DNA of 43,548 nucleotides from Bacteroidota bacterium (GTDB taxonomy: Bacteria > Bacteroidota > Bacteroidia > Bacteroidales > JABHKC01). Both the position numbers and the translations under genes were made by a program. Shown here piece by piece: positions 31,646-39,646 of this stretch (positions are counted from its first letter, which is position 1; every line of letters begins with the position of its first letter). The DNA is taken from contig JABHKC010000074.1 in the NCBI GenBank assembly GCA_018692315.1, forward strand, positions 1 to 43,548, in the 5' to 3' direction. The notes under the pieces were generated by a model, which was not told the DNA's origin, made no database searches, and saw only the letters and a program-made list of their open reading frames with translations.

Positions 31646-31898
31646 AAAATTAAGTTTTTAGTTAGTAAAAAAGATTAATAGTTAATTATATTTATTTTAG
31701 GGATTATTCCATAGAATATATGAATAATTTGCTTCTAATATTTAAACACTTTTTCGTCATATTTCAAAAAATTACAGTTAGCTAAAATACAGTTTCATTT
31801 TAAATACAGCAAATAATATAATTAAAAAAAAACAATTAATAGGTTTTCGATAGATAATGCTTTGTTTTTCATTATGATATGCATGGTATTTTTTTATA
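31646..31898. other. AT-rich leader/intergenic region
   Basis: About 250 bp upstream of the 1998-residue protein gene, with no ORF or repeat that I can support and no exact TAnnTTTG box. Probably holds that gene's promoter. Confidence 0.4.
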
Positions 31899-31935
31899 AA
31901 AAAAAGAACCATTTTCAACTGAAAATGGTTCTTTT
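31899..31935 (-). terminator. Terminator of the FKBP lipoprotein gene
   Basis: A near-perfect 16-bp stem AAAAGAACCATTTTCA / TGAAAATGGTTCTTTT (31902-31917 and 31920-31935) with a 2-nt loop. On the minus strand it runs into a long T tract, 45 bp after the FKBP stop codon. Confidence 0.9.
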
Positions 31936-31979
31936 GATAAATATCTTAACAATTATTGAAATTATCCAAAATTTAGATA

Positions 31980-32999
31980 TTATTTTTCAATAGATAATAA
32001 TTCAACTTCAAAAATAAGTGCCATATTTGGTTCTATTGGTCCTCCCGGTCGAGGATTTTCTCCGTAAGCTATATCAGATGGTAAGTAAATTATCCATTTA
32101 GACCCGACTGGCATCAATTGGAATGCTTCGTCCCAGCCTTTGATTACCTGTCCTTGTCCTAATGTAAATGAAAATGGTTGCCCTTTTTCTACTGAGCTAT
32201 CGAATACAGTCCCATCTGTTAAAGTTCCATGGTAATGTGCGTTTATTTTTTCTCCTACTTTTGGAATAGCTCCTGTACCTTCTTTTACAATCTTGTATTG
32301 CAATCCGCTTTCTAAAGAAGTAATTCCGGGTTTTGTTTTATTTTCTGCGAGAAATGCTTCACTTGCTTCTTTGTTTTTAACTAACTTTTGTTGACGCGTT
32401 TTCTCTGATGCTTTTTGCAGAATCATATTAGCTGTTTGAGCATCAACTAAAAGTGTTTTTGCATTTAATACATCATCCAATGATTTTAAAATATAGGATA
32501 TATTAATGTCGTCGTATCCTTGTTTTCTGAAAAAACTCCCAAGATTGATACCCCAACAATAACTTATGGTGTCGAGTTCATTGTTTAAGTTCGTGCTATT
32601 ACTATGAGTAGTTTTGTCGATTTTTGCACTTCCGGGATTGTTTTTTTCGTCTTGCAGTGCTTTAGTATAAGTTTGCAAATAAGTTTGTGCTTGTTGTTCG
32701 TCTAATAATAACTGCTTGGAATTGTAAGAGTCAAGAAAGGAATGGGCAAGAGCTTTCATATTTATACCAATATATCCCTGATTTTTCAGATAGTTGCCAA
32801 TATTTATTCCCCAACTGTAGTCAATTGAATCGTTTTCAGTTGATAGACTAATGTTTTCAGGAATTGATATGTCTTGCTCAACCGATTTTTCTGTTTTTTT
32901 ATCAGTCTTAGTATCTGTGTCGGTTTCGTTTGCATTGTTGCATGAACTAAAAGCGAATAATCCGACACTTAGGATTAATCCTAAAAATTTTAATTTCAT
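31980..32999 (-). CDS. FKBP-type peptidyl-prolyl isomerase lipoprotein with duplicated N-terminal domain
   Basis: A 339-residue lipoprotein. The signal ends in lipobox 'FSSC' (Cys20). Two copies of an FKBP_N-type dimerisation/chaperone segment follow: 'DSIDYSWGINIGNYLKNQGY' (~58-77) and 'LDTISYCWGINLGSFFRKQG' (~141-160), each with a helical tail. The C-terminal ~115 residues are a complete FKBP domain ('GLQYKIVKEGTGAIPKVGEK', 'VFDSSVEKGQPFSFTLGQGQVIKGWDEA', 'IAYGE', 'LIFEVELLSI'). Such Mip/FkpA-like proteins assist folding in the envelope. Usually one FKBP_N segment is present, so the doubling is unusual. A TATCTTTG box lies 48 nt upstream. A shorter FKBP paralogue is encoded immediately upstream on the same strand. 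Confidence 0.92.
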   Translation of the reverse strand: MKLKFLGLILSVGLFAFSSCNNANETDTDTKTDKKTEKSVEQDISIPENISLSTENDSIDYSWGINIGNYLKNQGYIGINMKALAHSFLDSYNSKQLLLDEQQAQTYLQTYTKALQDEKNNPGSAKIDKTTHSNSTNLNNELDTISYCWGINLGSFFRKQGYDDINISYILKSLDDVLNAKTLLVDAQTANMILQKASEKTRQQKLVKNKEASEAFLAENKTKPGITSLESGLQYKIVKEGTGAIPKVGEKINAHYHGTLTDGTVFDSSVEKGQPFSFTLGQGQVIKGWDEAFQLMPVGSKWIIYLPSDIAYGENPRPGGPIEPNMALIFEVELLSIEK

Positions 33000-33046
33000 A
33001 ATTTTTTTACTTTTTAATTTAACATTTATAACAAAATTTTCGGCGG

Positions 33047-33054
33047 CAAAGATA
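33047..33054 (-). promoter_or_regulatory. Bacteroidota -7 box before the FKBP lipoprotein gene (TATCTTTG)
   Basis: A perfect TAnnTTTG on the minus strand, 47 nt before the ATG at 32999. No clear -33 TTTG at the expected distance. Confidence 0.4.
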
Positions 33055-33112
33055 GGTATTTAATTTGTGGAAGGAATTTTATTTTTTTTCATGAAAAGTG
33101 CCCTCGCAGCAA

Positions 33113-33610
33113 TTATTTATCAATAGATAATAATTCAACCTCAAAAATTAGCACCATATTTGGCTGAATTATTTCACTAGGAGTCTGAACTTCACCATAT
33201 GCCAATTCCGGAGGAAGGTAGATTATCCATTTCGATCCAACAGGCATCATTTGAAATGCTTCATCCCAACCTTTTATAACCTCAGCTCGTCCTAATGTGA
33301 AAGAAAATGGTTGGTTTTTATCTACCGAACTATGGAAAATAGTACCGTCAATCAAGGTTCCATGATAATGTGTTTTTATCTTTTGTCCAATTTTAGGAAT
33401 TTCTCCTGTTCCCGCTTTAATTATTTTATATTGTAAGCCGCTTTCTAAAACTATAACACCTGGCTTCTTTTTATTTTCAGCCAGAAACTCTTCACTTATC
33501 TTTCTGTTTTTTTCTAATAATGTCAGGTTTTTTTTTGGAAATATACTTTTACAAGATTGAAATACAAACAAACATACAAAAAAGAATAATCCTATATGAT
33601 TTAACTTCAT
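33113..33610 (-). CDS. Short FKBP-type peptidyl-prolyl isomerase lipoprotein
   Basis: A 165-residue lipoprotein with lipobox 'FQSC' (Cys20) and a single FKBP domain ('GLQYKIIKAGTGEIPKIGQK', 'PFSFTLGRAEVIKGWDEAFQMMPVG', 'LAYGE', 'LIFEVELLSIDK'). Its FKBP domain is very similar to that of the neighbouring 339-residue protein, and both end in the same residues, so the pair arose by tandem duplication. This copy lacks the FKBP_N segments and keeps only a short linker ('KISEEFLAENKKKPG'). Prolyl isomerase activity in the periplasm or on the outer membrane is expected; it is probably monomeric (inference). Confidence 0.9.
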   Translation of the reverse strand: MKLNHIGLFFFVCLFVFQSCKSIFPKKNLTLLEKNRKISEEFLAENKKKPGVIVLESGLQYKIIKAGTGEIPKIGQKIKTHYHGTLIDGTIFHSSVDKNQPFSFTLGRAEVIKGWDEAFQMMPVGSKWIIYLPPELAYGEVQTPSEIIQPNMVLIFEVELLSIDK

Positions 33611-33726
33611 AATTATGATTTAATTAGTGTAACATTAAAAATTTTGATATAAAGATAGAAGTACATTTTTAGAAGGATTTTTCTTCCTGGCTTTTATCCT
33701 TTCGCTTTTGGCAAATTGCCAATAAG

Positions 33727-34665
33727 CTATTTCCGATAAACAAATTTCAAAATATTTCCTTTTCCTTTTTTGCCTTCGTTCGAAATATACATTGTGCCTT
33801 TGGGATCGAAACAAATTCCTTCAGGTTTTTTAAAAATGCTTTTATTGAGATGCTCCACAACAATTATTTTTCCGGATAGGTCTGATACGATTAATATTTT
33901 CCCAACAGAAGCGAGGATGTATAAATTTTTTGAAATAGGATGTATTGCTATTGCTGATGGTTTAAATTTCAATTTTCCGGTTTCTTTGTCAATTTTCTTT
34001 GATAGCTCTTCAGGTGTCGATAATGATTTAGTTTTTTTTAGTTTTACTAAAACCGAATCCGGGTTTAATGAAATTATAGGTTCGTGATCAATTTTATTAT
34101 CCTGTAAACTATACGAATAAATTGTTCTGTAAAATTCCGATTTCACTTTTGAAATATAGGCTTCGTCTTTACATGCAAACAATAATTCGTTTTTGTCGGT
34201 GTTGTATGCAAGTCCTTCTGTATTGTTTTTTTTATCTAATGCAGTATTATAAATATTCAATACGTATTTTTTATCTTCAAAACGAACAATTTCATAAATC
34301 GTTCCATCACTTCTCAACAGATAGGCTGTCTGACCAATAATTTCTAAATCTTCAAAATCTCCATCTTTTCCATAATCAATCTCTTCTGTCACAGTTCCTG
34401 ATTCCAAATCGAAAATATAGATAGCTAATCGTTCGTCTTGTATGCAGGCAAGACTTGTTTTATCATAGATAGAAATTCCAGAGATTTCTTTCAAAGATAT
34501 CGGAAGAACAAATACCTCATCGGGAGAATTTAATTTATATGCAATTGTTTCGTTTTTGGGACTGATCGTATCCTGATTTTCCAAATCTAAATTAGATTGA
34601 CCGAATATAGTAGGTATGGCTGAAATAATTAGAATTGAAATAAGAATAGTTTTTATGTATTTCAT
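33727..34665 (-). CDS. SdiA-regulated-like beta-propeller protein, exported
   Basis: A 312-residue protein with a signal peptide (1-22, ends 'TIFGQ') and repeated propeller-like strands: 'LKEISGISIYDKTSLACIQDE', 'DYGKDGDFEDLEIIGQTAYLL', 'NNTEGLAYNTDKNELLFACKD', 'KPSAIAIHPISKNLYILAS' and 'FKKPEGICFDPKGTMYISNEG' (each up to about 20 residues as cited). The E-G-(I/L) motifs and strand spacing match the SdiA-regulated (PF06977)/esterase-like-phytase propeller group. The actual activity is unknown; 'SdiA-regulated' reflects the family name only and no quorum-sensing gene is nearby. It lies between the FKBP pair and a DUF2797 gene, all on the minus strand with separate gaps. Confidence 0.75.
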   Translation of the reverse strand: MKYIKTILISILIISAIPTIFGQSNLDLENQDTISPKNETIAYKLNSPDEVFVLPISLKEISGISIYDKTSLACIQDERLAIYIFDLESGTVTEEIDYGKDGDFEDLEIIGQTAYLLRSDGTIYEIVRFEDKKYVLNIYNTALDKKNNTEGLAYNTDKNELLFACKDEAYISKVKSEFYRTIYSYSLQDNKIDHEPIISLNPDSVLVKLKKTKSLSTPEELSKKIDKETGKLKFKPSAIAIHPISKNLYILASVGKILIVSDLSGKIIVVEHLNKSIFKKPEGICFDPKGTMYISNEGKKGKGNILKFVYRK

Positions 34666-34739
34666 TTTTAAAAATTTACTTGTGAGAATTTACAAATTAT
34701 ACCGGTTTTAAATATCAGTTTCTTTTTTTGGATAAGGTT

Positions 34740-35537
34740 TTATGAACTTAACGAAATATAATATCCTCCATACTTTCTCATATTTATAACAAAATCATTA
34801 TCGAAAATAAGGTATTGCCCTTTTATACCTACAAGTTTAGCTGAGAATGAATTTGTTTTTTCCAGATTTATCGACTTTACTTTTTTCGGATATTGATTGA
34901 CTGGGAAATTTATTTCAGTAATTTCATCCATAGACGAGAAAAATTCAGTTGCAATTTCGGGGATAAACTCTTTCAATTTTTCTTTTTCTTCTATAAGGTT
35001 AACATTATTCAGAAAATCGTTTGTTAACATTTTTCTCCAGTTTGTTTTGTCAGCAATGTGTTTTTTTATTGCAATTTCAATGATTCCGGCAAGATATCTG
35101 TTCGGAGTTTTTGCAAATTTTATTGCTTTTGTAGCACCCTGATCAATCCATCGGGTAGGAATTTGAGTTTCGCGAGTAACACCAACTTTCAGATTGCTTG
35201 TTAAAGATAAATATACAAAATGGTTTTGAAGGCAATTGTTTTCAGCCCATTCCATATCTCGCGAAATTCCTAAATGTGCTTTGCATAGTTCGGGTTTTAG
35301 AATGCACTCGTCAGTTTCAGGCAAACTAATAAAGCATGGATAGCAATATCCTTGCGAAAACGATTTTTTGATTTTCTTATTACATGAAATACAGTTAATT
35401 ACACCCGCATAATTTAGCTCAATTTCGTTATTTAGAAATTGGTTCATGTGAATCAATTCGTTGCCAATTGGCAAATAATACTCAACACTAGAAGCCAATT
35501 TTGTTTTCATTTTCAAGATGTTACCTTCTGCTATCAT
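34740..35537 (-). CDS. DUF2797 family zinc-binding protein
   Basis: A 265-residue cytoplasmic protein of the DUF2797 family; function not established. The N-terminal half has cysteine pairs suited to zinc binding: 'INCISCNKK', 'GYCYPCF' and 'CILKPELCKAHLG'. These are followed by a GIY-YIG-like segment ('HFVYLSLTSNLKVGVTRETQ', 'RWIDQGA'), near residues 120-150. There is no signal peptide. The start at 35537 is preceded at a short distance by a TACTTTTG box; a second ATG ten codons in ('MKTKLASSVEYYLPIG') is possible. A family-2 MITE lies 94 bp upstream. Confidence 0.8.
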   Translation of the reverse strand: MIAEGNILKMKTKLASSVEYYLPIGNELIHMNQFLNNEIELNYAGVINCISCNKKIKKSFSQGYCYPCFISLPETDECILKPELCKAHLGISRDMEWAENNCLQNHFVYLSLTSNLKVGVTRETQIPTRWIDQGATKAIKFAKTPNRYLAGIIEIAIKKHIADKTNWRKMLTNDFLNNVNLIEEKEKLKEFIPEIATEFFSSMDEITEINFPVNQYPKKVKSINLEKTNSFSAKLVGIKGQYLIFDNDFVINMRKYGGYYISLSS

Positions 35538-35556
35538 ATTTATATGAATAAATTCT

Positions 35557-35564
35557 CAAAAGTA
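35557..35564 (-). promoter_or_regulatory. Bacteroidota -7 box before the DUF2797 gene (TACTTTTG)
   Basis: A perfect TAnnTTTG on the minus strand, 19 nt before the ATG at 35537. The -33 element is not clear. Confidence 0.4.
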
Positions 35565-35630
35565 ACAATTTAATAGTAAATGTTGATTTTTCAAGTTATT
35601 ATGAAAATTGAAATAGAATATTTGTAGTTA

Positions 35631-35790
35631 GTGGTTCTAAGAAAACAAGCAATTTTTATAAAACAATTTATTTTTGATGATATTTCTATTTTCTTTCATG
35701 CAGTAAATGCTTTTGTATTAGACAAATGAAAAAAATAGAAATATCGCAAAAAGAGATGTTTTTAATTTTGAACTGTTTTCTTAGAGGCAC
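35631..35790. mobile_element. MITE-like element, family 2, copy B (160 bp), inverted relative to copy A
   Basis: Reverse-complement near-duplicate of 25388-25544, with the same terminal inverted repeats, inner GATATTTCTATTTT arms and a TA on each side (35629-35630 and 35791-35792). It fills most of the 427-bp gap between the DUF2797 and PNGase F-like genes. Confidence 0.85.
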
Positions 35791-35834
35791 TAGTTACTCA
35801 GTTTCAGAAATTCGAAGTCAATGATATTCTTTCT

Positions 35835-35884
35835 CTGTGAAACTCAGCCGTGATAGCTATCGGGACACAAAGTAACTCAAAGAT
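35835..35884. other. Short repeat-like intergenic remnant with GATAGCTATC palindrome
   Basis: After the MITE, 'CTGTGAAACTCAGCCGTGAT' runs into 'AGCTATCGGGACACAAAGTA'. The palindrome GATAGCTATC and the CTGTGAAACT/ACAAAGTAACTC words resemble dispersed intergenic sequence in this phylum. The rest of the gap 35793-35964 shows nothing else. Confidence 0.3.
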
Positions 35885-35964
35885 TAAATAGGAATTATTA
35901 AAACCCTGTATGATTTTTACTTAAAACAACTTTATTTCCAAATATTAATCTTGCATGGTAGCTA

Positions 35965-38900
35965 TTATTCAATAATGATTTTTTCAGTAATAGTTGTTCT
36001 ACCCCGTTTTATTGATACAAAATATAAACCTTTTGGTGCATTTGTGGTATTAAATTCAATATGTCCGGCTTTGACACTAAAGATTATGAATACTTCCTGC
36101 CCAATGCTATTAAAGATGTGAATTTCTGCTTCCTCAATAAAGTCACCTTCTACAACAAAATAATCTTTTGCCGGATTAGGATAGAGATTTATATCGCTTT
36201 TAGGATATAGTTCTTCATAGGTCAATGGGAAATCAACTGTAAAGTTGAATATTATAGATCCACCAAAATCAGGCTCAAGTTGGTGAACGATACCTCCGCC
36301 AATCTGGCGGAAATACATATAACCGCTACCATCGTTGTTTGCCCAGAAGTTGATACCATCATCATCCAGGTCGCTTACAATTAGGGAGTAACAACCTACT
36401 CCCAGATTAAATGTATCCTTATAAATAGTATTCGCTGACATTCCTGATCTACTGAAAATTAGGTTTCCGGCATCGTCGAATAATTCATACTTACTTTCCA
36501 GTGGTTGGCTATTTGTTTTAAACTGGAAATAAGAGTTTGAAGGAATTACTTTAGGAATACTGAAATCTGTAGAGCTGGAGTTATTATAGCTGTATTCATC
36601 GCTTCCACCATTAGGATTACTGATTTCTACATGGAAGTAGTTGTCCGTAGTTGATATTGTACTCCACAAACTTGATGGAGAAGGAAGTGTTACTTCCTCA
36701 TCTGCCAGGAAGTCAAGGCTACCGTTCCATGTGTAAGTTTCTTTAGAAGTGGCACCGTTTACCCAGTAATCAAAGGTTAAAGAAGTAAGACTTGTAGCAC
36801 CTGTATTCCGGATTAGCACTTTCGGATTAGCACAAATCGAATTGGTTCTGAAGTATTCAACCTGATTTGTAGGTGCGGTAATGGCAACAACAGAAGCATC
36901 CAGAGTGAAATTAGGATTGCCATAGGTCACCATTTGATTATTCACAATATAGTTTGAACTTCCTGTGGCAGTATAAAGTCCATAATCGATAGTTATGCTA
37001 TCTCCTGGAGTAACATATGGTGTTGCATCAAATTCAGCTGGATCAGAAGGCATCCCCGGACACCATCCTGCACGGTCATAAATCCATGTTCCTCCCTGTG
37101 GGTAAATAGGATTCTCTGCACATTCCGTCCACTCTGTCCATACAAATTCATGATTTCCTCCATCAATATCCAAATAATGACTTCTAGGGATGAACTCACC
37201 CTCCTGCCCGTGCCCGGTAATAACTGATCGAAGTTTAACATAGCTTGCCACTGGATCGATATACATTTTACGTGGCTCAAAATACTGATCGTCCAGAATA
37301 CTATGGTAGGATCTTCCTCCACTGGGCGGACGCCAGATTTGCCTGAAATCAATCACATCATGTGGAGGAGTGCCGACTATGAAAAGGAAACTGATATTCA
37401 TGTCTTCCTGCCATGCTCCATATTGAACCACAATGCGCTTGGAACCTCTCAAAACCGGAGTAAAATCAGTAACATCAAAAGTCCAGGTCTTTCCTTCCAT
37501 TCCTAAATCAAGATTGATACCATAAGGTGTAACAAAGGACATTAATTCCAATCGTCCAACATATCTGTTGTAATACCTAAGATCAATTATATGAATAGTA
37601 TCAAATGCTGTTACAGGTATAGAGTCTATGAGAACACCACTTTCAACATCGTAAATATATTCGGGAACTGTTTCCCAGTAGAAATTAGTACTTGCAATAT
37701 TAATGCTGTCAGACAGACCTGTTCCAAGCCTTGGTATAATCTGGTATTCAGTAATGGTATTTGGTGTTTTAGGAATAGAATCCAGCAGAGTATCATTCAC
37801 AACTAAAAGGTTATAACTTCCCTGCAGGAATGTAACTATAGGTCTTTCCATTGTTTCTGCGAAGAATCTGTTCAAATCTATACCTCTGTCATATTTCCAG
37901 ATCGGTTGGTTGTTAAAAGTGCCTGTCATTGCATTTCCTGATGCATCAGCTGAAGTTGTCCCAATTCCTTCATCCAGTTGATAATAGGCTACAAGATTAC
38001 TGTATTTCGGATGTGTACTATCAATGCTTGAATACATCCAGTTCTGAATTTCTGTTTGGCTAAGTTCTGTATCCCAAATTCTTAACTCATCAAGATTTCC
38101 GGTATAAGCATAACTGTAGTTAGAAACTTCAGAACCCAATATCATTGAATCAAGGTTGATTGTTTTTATTTTTCCGGTCCCTGAATGCCAAAGATTGCCG
38201 TTTAGATAAGCTTTCATATCTCCTGTCACCGCATTTTTTGTAAAGGCCCAGTGATTCCATTGTCCCTCTACATCAGAAGGATTTATGCTTGTATAAATTC
38301 GATCATAACCGGTTCCGTCATTTCCACAATCAAAATAAACATTGCCATTGTTCCATGGATTATGCACATTTAATTGTCTGTTAAAATTGGTATCTCTCGC
38401 TGCTATAGAAGATGTTGTATTATTAGTAATCCCTATGTCCCCTTTAGTCCATAGGGACACTGTTATTTCATTATAGATACTACCCATTGCATCTGTTGGA
38501 ATATCAACATTGCCGGTGGCGGTATTAATGCAGTATCCATTTTGGACATAGAGACCGTTGTTTCCGGAAGTTAAATCACCATTAATTGCCAATGCAGTTG
38601 ATGGAATAGTATTAGTAAAAGAAAATTCAATAATAACATTGGAAATTCCATCCCAGTTAAAAGGAGTATGGAACTGTAAACGATTGTTTCCAGTCACAAA
38701 TGAGGTGTTGGCAAAATAACACTCGTTGAATCCAGAAGTGTCAATGCTTGCAGCTGCTAATACTGTAAGACTTGTATGCTTGATACGTACTCTTAAGAAA
38801 TTTGCAGTGCCTACGCTCAATGCGTTCAGAATAATTCCGTCAAGATCTCCTGCTATTACTCCTGCTGTTGTTAATTCTGCCTGAGTAAATAAATACTTTG

Positions 38901-39402
38901 ATTTTCCTGAATTCTGATCTGTTGGTAACACATGGCTAAGACTCGTTCCTGTATTTCCTACTGGTGATTGAGTTTCTGATACAACTGTTGTTCCTGATGT
39001 ATTTTGCTGAATATAGCGATAGAAATCATAGGTGGTTTGCGTGGTAAAAGGATAAGTCGTACCTGAATAATTAGTGATAGTATGTGATTTTTGTATTGAA
39101 ATGGAAGAATCCACACGCGATGAATCTATCACAAATGTATTGCAAGAGTAATCCCACTCTCCGCAACCAATGTTTGTCTGTCCGGTGTATGGCTGGGATA
39201 CTAAACCATCTGTACAACGAATATTATATAACATCAAAATCTTCTCATATCTAACCCCTGAAATATCTGGAAAATCTATCAAAGTATCACGTGTTGTTGA
39301 GGAATGAATAAAGCTTTGTACTTTAATGGTGTCTCCGGGAGTTTGTGCTAACAAACTTAATGATAGAAATACTGCTAATACTGTAACCAAAAATTTTCTC
39401 AT
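35965..39402 (-). CDS. PNGase F-like peptide:N-glycosidase with LamG insertion and T9SS sorting domain
   Basis: A 1145-residue exported protein. Signal peptide 1-19 ('SLSLLAQ'). A PNGase F N-domain start (~22-95) contains 'IGCGEWDYSC', with Asp84 in the place of catalytic Asp60 of Elizabethkingia PNGase F. Then ~500 inserted residues: an 'AELTTAGVIAGDLDGI...FNWDGISNVIIEFSF' module and a LamG-like lectin domain (~315-475, 'LNGNLWHSGTG', 'LDELRIWDTELS'). The glycosidase fold resumes with 'FVTPYGINLD' (~622), 'FDVTDFTPVLRG', 'ITGHGQEGEFIPRSH' (Glu736 at the Glu206 position) and 'YDRAGWCPGM' (~775-784). A T9SS sorting domain ends the protein ('INLYPNPAKDYFVVEG'). It would release N-glycans from glycoproteins outside the cell (inference). 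The frame stays open for 67 more codons upstream, but a promoter lies inside that stretch and the signal peptide starts at 39402. Confidence 0.88.
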   Translation of the reverse strand: MRKFLVTVLAVFLSLSLLAQTPGDTIKVQSFIHSSTTRDTLIDFPDISGVRYEKILMLYNIRCTDGLVSQPYTGQTNIGCGEWDYSCNTFVIDSSRVDSSISIQKSHTITNYSGTTYPFTTQTTYDFYRYIQQNTSGTTVVSETQSPVGNTGTSLSHVLPTDQNSGKSKYLFTQAELTTAGVIAGDLDGIILNALSVGTANFLRVRIKHTSLTVLAAASIDTSGFNECYFANTSFVTGNNRLQFHTPFNWDGISNVIIEFSFTNTIPSTALAINGDLTSGNNGLYVQNGYCINTATGNVDIPTDAMGSIYNEITVSLWTKGDIGITNNTTSSIAARDTNFNRQLNVHNPWNNGNVYFDCGNDGTGYDRIYTSINPSDVEGQWNHWAFTKNAVTGDMKAYLNGNLWHSGTGKIKTINLDSMILGSEVSNYSYAYTGNLDELRIWDTELSQTEIQNWMYSSIDSTHPKYSNLVAYYQLDEGIGTTSADASGNAMTGTFNNQPIWKYDRGIDLNRFFAETMERPIVTFLQGSYNLLVVNDTLLDSIPKTPNTITEYQIIPRLGTGLSDSINIASTNFYWETVPEYIYDVESGVLIDSIPVTAFDTIHIIDLRYYNRYVGRLELMSFVTPYGINLDLGMEGKTWTFDVTDFTPVLRGSKRIVVQYGAWQEDMNISFLFIVGTPPHDVIDFRQIWRPPSGGRSYHSILDDQYFEPRKMYIDPVASYVKLRSVITGHGQEGEFIPRSHYLDIDGGNHEFVWTEWTECAENPIYPQGGTWIYDRAGWCPGMPSDPAEFDATPYVTPGDSITIDYGLYTATGSSNYIVNNQMVTYGNPNFTLDASVVAITAPTNQVEYFRTNSICANPKVLIRNTGATSLTSLTFDYWVNGATSKETYTWNGSLDFLADEEVTLPSPSSLWSTISTTDNYFHVEISNPNGGSDEYSYNNSSSTDFSIPKVIPSNSYFQFKTNSQPLESKYELFDDAGNLIFSRSGMSANTIYKDTFNLGVGCYSLIVSDLDDDGINFWANNDGSGYMYFRQIGGGIVHQLEPDFGGSIIFNFTVDFPLTYEELYPKSDINLYPNPAKDYFVVEGDFIEEAEIHIFNSIGQEVFIIFSVKAGHIEFNTTNAPKGLYFVSIKRGRTTITEKIIIE

Positions 39403-39439
39403 ATTATATATGTAAGTGGCTGTCTTTTTTGACAGTTTG

Positions 39440-39471
39440 CAAATATAGTTTTCATATATGATTTTTGCAAA
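39440..39471 (-). promoter_or_regulatory. Promoter of the PNGase F-like gene (TTTG-N20-TATATTTG)
   Basis: Complete Bacteroidota promoter on the minus strand: TTTG at 39468-39471, 20-nt spacer, TATATTTG at 39440-39447. The ATG is at 39402. A small hairpin CTGTC/GACAG (39420-39435) lies around the expected transcription start. Confidence 0.8.
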
Positions 39472-39646
39472 TGATGATTGGAAACGGAAACAAACTCTGC
39501 TGGGGAGCAACTTGTATGGTATAGAATCATCCCTACAAAGTATAACACTGAAACGGATTTCATTTCCCTTTCCTTTTTTGAAGGTATAATTAGTTTCTTT
39601 CAAGAAAATGTATTATTTTGCTAACTTTTAAATAAAATATTAAGTA

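Noticed and set aside
33706-33720. Palindrome TTGGCAAATTGCCAA just after the SdiA-regulated-like gene
   Set aside because: It has no T tract on the minus strand and a one-base centre, so it is not supported as a terminator; possibly chance or a weak operator.
39403-39603. 67-codon N-terminal extension of the PNGase F-like gene
   Set aside because: A complete promoter (39440-39471) lies inside it and a clear signal peptide begins at the internal ATG 39402.
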